Positions 57,881 to 64,000 of a DNA stretch of 64,000 nucleotides are shown here, one piece after another (position 1 is the first letter of the stretch; every line of letters starts with the position of its first letter). The notes below the pieces were generated by a model, which was not told the DNA's origin, ran no database searches, and saw nothing but the letters and a program-made list of their open reading frames with translations. The position numbers were made by a program, and so were the translations under genes. Origin of the DNA: Albugo candida (Eukaryota > Oomycota > Peronosporomycetes > Albuginales > Albuginaceae); the NCBI GenBank assembly GCA_905220665.1, contig CAJNAR010000043.1, positions 1-64,000 on the forward strand, written 5' to 3'.

Positions 57881-57959
57881 TACTTAATCGAACCCATTAG
57901 TAACATAGAAACAAACATTTTTTCCGCTACGGTTTTTTCCACTTTTGCGTAAAGAAATG

Positions 57960-59420
57960 TGCGTGCATAAGCTCCGCCAATAAAATGTGTGTGTCTATTC
58001 TACGAGCCAATCTTTTTACTGTAGAGATGGCCACATCAGCTTTGGTACACGGCAAAAGTGCTCGGCACAATCGATTAAAACGTGTCGGATGGACGCATCT
58101 GTCGAAAAAGAAATCGTCGGCAACGAGTGGGGGAGAAGAGGTAACAAGACGCTTTCTCGCTCAATAATACGTTTTGATGCGTGTGGGTCTCGTTGTTGGT
58201 ATTCCTACGGCTATTTCCGCAGCTTCTGTTTATGATTTATCCTAAATTCTACGACCACTTTGAACTTAAATATCCAAAGTTGATTGAGACAATCAACAAA
58301 TATGTTTCCATTGGCAATGATCACTGACAGCTCAAAAATAAGACGATGTTGGTACGGTCACATTAGCATCCGATGTACAAAATGAAGGTAAGTACGCTTC
58401 AATGTGCCGTGTGGTTCCGATTAACATTGTACGGATCAAGATCTTGACGTCATTGTAACAGTTCGATCGCGAAATAAATAACGCATTCGAGTGTGTGCTT
58501 ATGTGAGCCAATCAGATACGAACGGAAAGAAGCAAACACTACGACAAATGACCCAATCGTTTCGATTGATTTCGACCAAGAGAATTCTGATGAGATAAGG
58601 ACTGACGGAATGAGCGGTCACGATAGAAACGAGCGTGGTCGGGACTATATCGCAAGTGTCTGGCAACCACATGTCCCTGGAGAAGTCTTGAAAATGTAGA
58701 GAAGAAGAAGCTCACGAACTCCGAGCTGAGAAACGAGATTGAGAAGTTGACTTTCAGCAAGTGGCTCTTGAAGAATCGAAAATGACTACGGTTCGTGACA
58801 TTGACGATATCGATGAAGAGGTAAGAGCCATTGAAACGCACGAAATAGATTTAGAGCGGGGGTTAGCGCGCAACGGTTTTTTTCAAATTTTTCTCGTACT
58901 GGTCATGCGACAATCCAGTAGATGTGATTATCGAAAATTAGTCGACTTCTTTGGATGTCGGAGATCGGAATACAGAAGGTGAATCAGTAGAAGAGATACC
59001 CATTGGGACTCTTGCAAACACGAACGACTATAAGAAGCAGTGTCGGGAACTGGTATTACGCTGATACTGCCAACTTTTCGAACAATTCGATGCTTCTTTT
59101 TCTTCGTTTGGAATATGGCTTGATGATTGGAATGCCAAAGGGATTGACCTACCGTATACAGTGATCGCTGATCTTAGTACAACAATCAATGGAGTGGATA
59201 AGACTCCAGTGCTACTCGAATTCCTGGTTCTCTTCGCCGAAACTACCCGACAGAGTTATCTGATTACTTGTAATTCCATCAATACAGCTCTGGGAAGATA
59301 TATGATGGATTGGCACCTGAGATTTTCAGCTCAATATCATCTTTCGACGAAACTTTGATTGATTCGGAACTAATTAAATTGCAAGCTAAAGCGGATGTGG
59401 CAGAGCTTTAGCTACTACCA
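57960..59420 (+). pseudogene. Unidentified plus-strand gene remnant with a candidate membrane helix
   Basis: Read across frames: RLKRVGWTHLSKKKSSATSG (58,075), VLMRVGLVVGIPTAISAASV (about 58,172; hydrophobic), TLASDVQNEGKYASMCRVVP with INIVRIKILTSL (about 58,360-58,450), NSELRNEIEKLTFSKWLLKN (58,718), VIADLSTTINGVDKTPVLLE with FLVLFAETTRQSYLI (59,160-59,265). A basic N-terminus followed by one hydrophobic helix and a helical cytosolic part would suit a single-pass organelle membrane protein (PEX3 was considered), but no signature confirms this. Confidence 0.35.
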
Positions 59421-59984
59421 CTACTACCTGTAGTTCTGGATCAGTTTGTAGCTCGTTTTAAAAGCAAGAAGAAACGATATAATGAGACCACATATGCTAG
59501 CTCGCCCAGAAAAAATTCAGCTTGTTGTGTCGAATATCGGACCACTTTCTAGGAATATGGTTTTACTATGTTTCCTCCTCCATTTTGGCTGAGACGTATC
59601 CGGCGATTTTTCCATTGATATTTTCTGTGACGTATCATAGTTGCGGCCATGACATGATCTGGTAGACGTGATGTTTCATTTGGTAATTTTCAGGGAGACA
59701 CCACAGATTGGTATGTTTCATTTGTATCAAGTCAATCACCTTTAGTTTTAATACGAGGAAGAATTGAAATTTTGAGCTTGTTATGGTTGAATTAGTGAGA
59801 TCGTTACCGTGGTATTCCGAATGCAAATCATTGGATTTGATTGAATGCAATTGTAATAAATCACTAGCATTCGATGAACTCAGATCTGATTCCGTTTTGC
59901 AAGTTGCAATACTCAGTTTGAAACGTTAATGGAGCTCCTCTTACTAACAGTCAAACAGTTCTTTATAACTACTTAAGGTTACAA
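59421..59984. other. No supported gene
   Basis: AT-rich, stop-rich sequence. The 71-codon minus-strand frame at 59,850-59,635 is featureless. Confidence 0.5.
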
Positions 59985-60912
59985 TTTCGCCAAAGGCAAA
60001 CGAGATCACGCGCGTATGTGTCCTCCACCAGCTCCAATAACGATTCTGTAATCTGTTTAGACTCGCTTGACACCATAAATAGAGTCACTCCAGCTATGTC
60101 TTCGCTGTCACCGCATCGTTCTAATGGAAGCGTTCTACTCATTTAGTGAACGAGGAGGCCGCAGCCCTGCGAATGGTCTCAGTCATATCAGTTGGTATCA
60201 CACCTGGCGCTATCGAATCTACATTGACGGGTCCTCCCTTCCGTCTTCGAGAGAGCTTCGCTTCCAGAACTCGTGTCAAATGATGAAGTGCCGCTCTAGG
60301 TGCATCGTACGCCATCACATCCATTTTACTCGGCGAAAAGCCCGTTAACGATCCAATGTTGATAATGCGGGCGCTACCATTTTAATCCGTAGCTCTATCA
60401 AGTTGTGGTGAGAAATCGCAAGAGAGAAGTAAGCGGCAGCCACATTAACTGAAAATGGTTACCTTCAAATTGACAAAAAATTGATAGCTGTATACCTTAT
60501 ACCGTATATCGCATCAAAACAACCAAATTTTTTCTTCGCGATTACCAAGCGCGGTGGGGATCGCAACGCCCGAACTGTTGACAAGTACGTCTAATTTGGA
60601 CTCATACGAAGCGAATTACTGCGAGAGATGTGCACATCCTTTTTCTGAGCTGATGTCCCTTTGCAGCTACGTACGTGAAGTCAAATGCTTTAAAGACGGA
60701 TGTGGAGATTTACCACTTACCACTCTATGTTCCAGGAACTTGATCTTTGAGTTCGGCAGCAGATTTCTTGCACGAACCGTCATTGCCCGATGCAATGTAC
60801 ACTTTGGCGCCACTACTCACAAATCCATAAGCAACCATTCGTCCGATTCTCCTCCCCCGCCTATGGCCAGCACGATTTTATCATTCACGCTGAAGAGATT
60901 GGAGACTTCCAT
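59985..60912 (-). pseudogene. Short-chain dehydrogenase/reductase (RhlG-like), pseudogene
   Basis: SDRs are NAD(P)-dependent oxidoreductases. A start at 60,912 (minus) gives MEVSNLFSVNDKIVLAIGGG with GIGRMVAYGFVSSGAKVYIA, the Rossmann GxxxGIG segment, which needs one frameshift within the glycine loop. Then come LDVLVNSSGVAIPTALGNRE-like sequence (about 60,580-60,540), RIINIGSLTGFSPSKMD (about 60,370), the active-site YDAPRAALHHLTRVLEAKL (about 60,310) and VNVDSIAPGVIPTDMTETI (60,240-60,180). The tail is PLERCGDSEDIAGVTLFMVS with SLLELVEDTYARD (60,110-60,010). The order and LFSV...GAKVYI wording fit the RhlG/3-oxoacyl-ACP-reductase-like group. The catalytic YxxxK reads YDAPR, so the lysine is lost. 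Stops and at least four frame changes are present. Confidence 0.8.
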
Positions 60913-61186
60913 TTTTAAAGTGAGCACAAGTTCGACATAAGGAAGATCCAATCTTTATGAATCGTACTTTACGAGAATAGCTAGGCTAGGTGCAACCTCC
61001 TTCTAGAATGGGTGTCTTCTAGGAAATCGAAAAAGAGAATATGGATTGAAGATATCGTACACAACATTGGAATTCTGATCTCGAATCTCATTTTTTACTA
61101 CATTAATGAAGCTGATAAAAATATATATTGGAGCTTTTCCAGTTACTTTATTGAATTATACACGCACAAAAAACGAATCTATCCGC
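60913..61186. other. Short intergenic stretch
   Basis: AT-rich and without coding features on the minus strand. Plus-strand frames at 61,012-61,330 are short and probably chance. Confidence 0.5.
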
Positions 61187-63290
61187 CTATTCAATTACGC
61201 AAAAGCGAATCATCTTCATCGAAAGTGGCAGAGTGAGCGCGTGAGCATCGCCGACGAGTGCACACGGCATATGAGCAATGTGGTTTTTAACTCGAAGAAC
61301 GGTGGCACACGCTTCATCAATAGCTGGTGATGCATTCCACGAGAGGAAGAAGGCGAGTAGAATCTTTCTAAAGAAGCGCATGAGACGCTGCTTTCCGCCC
61401 ATGCCTGCTTGATTTGTAATGCGCAATGCGAAACGCTCAAACGAATGAGATGAACAGTGGCGCCGCCGATGGTGCTGTCGATGCATTCCACACCATTAAA
61501 TGACTTTTGCGGATTCACGCTTGTGCCATACACAGGTGAATGAGGAATGACACGCTCTAAAATACCTGTCGATAGACTCCAAACACGCATCAGCGCGTCA
61601 TGACAGCTGATGTAGAGCATCGTGGTATCGAGATTTCATTCCAATGCGACCGTTTGCGGTTTAACGAATTCGTGGAGACAGTCGTATTCATTCCGACTGC
61701 CAAAGTACACAACCACGCGATTATCGGAACCGATTGATGCGATGTGGCGAGCGTCAGGAGCGATGGAAATATCTTGGATGACGCCACAATGATAATGCCA
61801 GCGTGATTCAATAGAAATGTCCGGATGCAGACACAGTGTCTTTTCGCCAAGACCACACTGCAACTTTACAGACACTAAAGAGAGATAACCGAACCGGGAA
61901 AAGTTTCCAAATGCCATCTTCACCACTTGCAACGTGAGCTAAGCAAGAGATCCTTTCATCATGAACGCCATGCAAGACAACCTCGCGGTCACGACGACCA
62001 TGCTTACACGAATGTTTCCATGAGAATCACCACATGCATACAGTGGGATTCGGTCCAAATGACATTCCGCTTTTATCGCTTCTCATCAAAATCCGTGATA
62101 TGGTCACATTTTCGGACTTTGAAAGCTGCGGGATTTGAACTTTTGGCAACTGAAAATCTCGGTCGTTGAATGGAGTGAGATTTTTCCGTCTTGATCCACA
62201 CGAACGATAGTCCACATGCCATCATGTACAAGAGCGGCGACTCTCTTTCCACTCGTTTTTTGAAGAAAGTGTGCCGAATCGACTCGTTTGAGACGAGTAT
62301 AAAAGCTGCGAGGCAAAAACTGATCTATTGCTTTGGTAAAAAAAACAATTTACCACCGGTTGATGGTTGTGCTCGAAGATCAAATGAAATCATCTCCTAA
62401 TCTGCCCATAACGCCACATTCTTGTTGGTTAGATAGCCACCACCACGCCATTGTAAAGTGCCTCGATACGTTCCTGCGAGCGGGTATGGTGATTCATCAA
62501 CATCGTTGGTTTTGCAGAGCCATTGGCGATACAGTACAGCCCATCGTGTGCGCCACACAAACAACAGAAGAGAAGCGTTTGGTGACATAGCCATTGCAAT
62601 TGGAAAGTAAGAGCTTTTGCATGGAACGCATAAGCGCTGTTTAAGGATTCATGTTATCGGCCTCCATGAGCGAAGTGCTTTGAGAGCACGTAATGTCTTC
62701 GGCATCATCGGCCCATGAGAGAATCCAGCAGCTGTCTTTCCTCCAAAAAAACGATTGACCTGACTTCGGCTTTGATCATAAAAAAATTGATAAGACCTTG
62801 TGTCCCAAGCGAAACAATATTGCACTTCCACAAAACGCGTCGCGATGTGGAACGGAGGAGTGCTGGGAGTACGCCCTGACGTAATTCTTCCTGGCTTGTG
62901 TCGGAACAAGGAAGGATTTTCATTCTCCATGCAGAAAAGACAACCATGCAAGATTCTTGGCTGTAGATAAGGGCGAATGGTTTGTTGATCATGGCGATAC
63001 CATGGATAGGAGCAATCGAGGAGGCAAGGGGTGGAATAGAACGGATGGAAAGACCTGTGAAGATATTCCATTTGGATAAACCACCTTGATCAATAGCAGG
63101 GAGAATGGATTGGTCGAATTGGTCCAAGGTAGTGCGAAACCACGAGTTGGTGATCGTTTAATTGAACTTTGAGGTACGGAAAGTTTTATTTGCGGTGCGC
63201 AAGTTCGGTTGATGGTCCAAGATGCATGATATGCGGATACTTGGGCTGGTAGTGTAAAGTACAACGGCAAGATGAAGTACGGTTTCAAAT
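61187..63290 (-). pseudogene. WD40/beta-propeller protein, pseudogene
   Basis: The minus strand carries propeller-blade wording in shifting frames. At 63,288-62,990 (ASWTINRTCAPQIKLSVPQS) and 63,090-62,970 (IAPIHGIAMINKPFALIYSQ) lies an N-terminal part. FPIAMAMSPNASLLLFVWRT with VLYRQWLCKTNDV follows at about 62,600-62,510. RVAALVHDGMWTIVRVDQDG is at about 62,240. The clearest blades are SRWHYHCGVIQDISIAPDAR with HIASIGSDNRVVVYFG (61,815-61,715), and TMLYISCHDALMRVWSLSTG (61,625-61,565). The last two match the WD-repeat pattern (VxDIxxAPDxxxIASxGxDxxVxV and DxxxRVWSL). At least four frame changes occur. Which WD40 family it belongs to is undecided; the low-coordinate end past 61,480 is uncertain. 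Confidence 0.55.
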
Positions 63291-63299
63291 ATAGAAATT

Positions 63300-63720
63300 C
63301 AAAGTACGTGAGGTATTAGACTGCTTTTTGTTACAGTGATATTTCTGATTATTTCTAGTTTCTATTAGATTTAAAATATAGAAATAGTTCAGCTGGTTTT
63401 TTATCTATTTCGTGTATGATTGGATGAAATAATTTTAGGCGCTCAGTCAGTAGTGAGATAACAGTGAGCTTTTAATAGAGTAATATTACTGATTATCCTA
63501 GTTTCTACTAGATTCAAAGTAAGCGAGTTAATACACTGCTTTTATTCCAGTAATATTTCTGATTATTTCTAGTTTCTACTAGATCTGAAATAAAGAAAAG
63601 TTCAGTTGGTTTTTAGTCTATTTCGTGTATGATTGGATGAACTAAATTCATGCGCTCAGTCAGCAATGAGATAATAGTCCGCTTTTATTATAGTAATAGT
63701 GTTGTTTTTTTCTAGTGCAT
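63300..63720 (+). repeat. AT-rich subtelomeric repeat, copy C, two ~213-bp units
   Basis: Two longer units begin with AAGTTCAGTTGG-TTTT, TCTATTTCGTGTATGATTGG and GCGCTCAGTCAG at about 63,386 and 63,599. Between and beside them are the short blocks AAAGTAAG-GAGTTA, CTGCTTTTATTCCAGTAATA and TTTCTGATTATTTCTAGTTT. The short blocks are shared with copies A (411-660) and B (36,430-36,758). This copy is the longest and the only one containing the TATTTCGTGTATGATTGG block. Confidence 0.8.
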
Positions 63721-64000
63721 AGCCTTTCGTAATATCTTTATTCAAGTAGGTAATAACAATCTTATCATTACATTCACCCATGCTTTTATACTATTGCTTG
63801 TACTAGTAATAACTTCTTCCTTATCACTTGCTTTTCTGACTACTACATCTAATATCACTTGCATTGTTACATATCCTGGCCTACCTTTATAACGACGAGA
63901 CCTCTTTGTTTTCTAATCTAATATTTAGCTTAAGTGTGTGATAACAATCTTATCCTTTTGTTTATTTTGTTCTTTTATACTAAATGAATTTAAGCAATGA
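63721..64000. other. AT-rich sequence at the window edge
   Basis: Pyrimidine-biased, AT-rich sequence (ATAACAATCTTATC at 63,748 and 63,931 in two copies). It probably continues the repeat block beyond the window. No gene is seen. Confidence 0.5.

Noticed and set aside
57960..58300. PEX3 assignment
   Set aside because: A basic N-terminus plus one hydrophobic helix is suggestive but no PEX3 signature follows in the later frames.

Overview
The window is a eukaryotic chromosome end. It opens with about 410 bases of (CCCTAAA)n, the C-rich strand of a TTTAGGG telomere, in the orientation expected at a left terminus. TTTAGGG repeats occur in plants, many algae and stramenopiles. The gene content includes a flagellar (cytoplasmic-2) dynein heavy chain, a TRP-like membrane protein, metallophosphatases and fungal/plant-style SDR and rhomboid genes. 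This fits a stramenopile, most probably an oomycete; the species is inference.

Almost no intact gene is visible. The 64 kb is a graveyard of recognisable pieces of conserved eukaryotic genes, each broken by several frameshifts and in-frame stops. Layout: telomere (1-410); subtelomeric AT-rich repeat (411-660); an unidentified broken gene (685-1486); mostly unreadable sequence with a few minus-strand remnants (1.5-5.9 kb); a degenerate ~188-bp satellite of about ten copies (6.0-7.9 kb); minus-strand remnants including a pentatricopeptide (PPR) protein (7.9-13.2 kb); rhomboid (+), CPSF160 (-) and VPS15 (-) fragments packed against one another (16.3-18.7 kb); TOR kinase HEAT repeats (+, 20.0-23.9 kb); a multi-BRCT TopBP1/Dpb11-like protein (-, 25.1-27.4 kb); a large unidentified gene (+, 27.7-32.1 kb); a CCAAT-box tandem array running into an RPA70 OB-fold fragment (32.15-32.5 kb); and DNA topoisomerase II (-, 32.7-35.2 kb).

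The second half holds another copy of the AT-rich repeat (36.4-36.8 kb), a multi-pass membrane protein bracketed by inverted repeats (36.76-38.28 kb), unidentified remnants (38.3-40.4 kb), a TRP-like polytopic protein (40.7-42.2 kb), a nearly complete purple acid phosphatase (42.7-44.4 kb), an unidentified gene (44.5-46.9 kb), dynein-2 heavy chain (48.7-51.0 kb), proteasome subunit RPN7 (52.6-54.0 kb), several weak remnants, a short-chain dehydrogenase (60.0-60.9 kb), a WD40-type protein (61.2-63.3 kb) and a third block of the AT-rich repeat (63.3-63.7 kb).

These genes belong to unrelated pathways (replication and repair, TOR and vesicle signalling, mRNA 3'-end processing, proteasome, flagellar transport), so they do not form a functional unit. 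The most interesting structures are junctions: a VPS15 segment continuing in the same open frame into CPSF160, and a topoisomerase II gene interrupted by a glycine-rich insert whose edge is a perfect 50-bp fold-back palindrome. They suggest the region was assembled by template-switching or end-joining of gene pieces and then decayed. Identifications rest on motif recall by eye; no database search was run.
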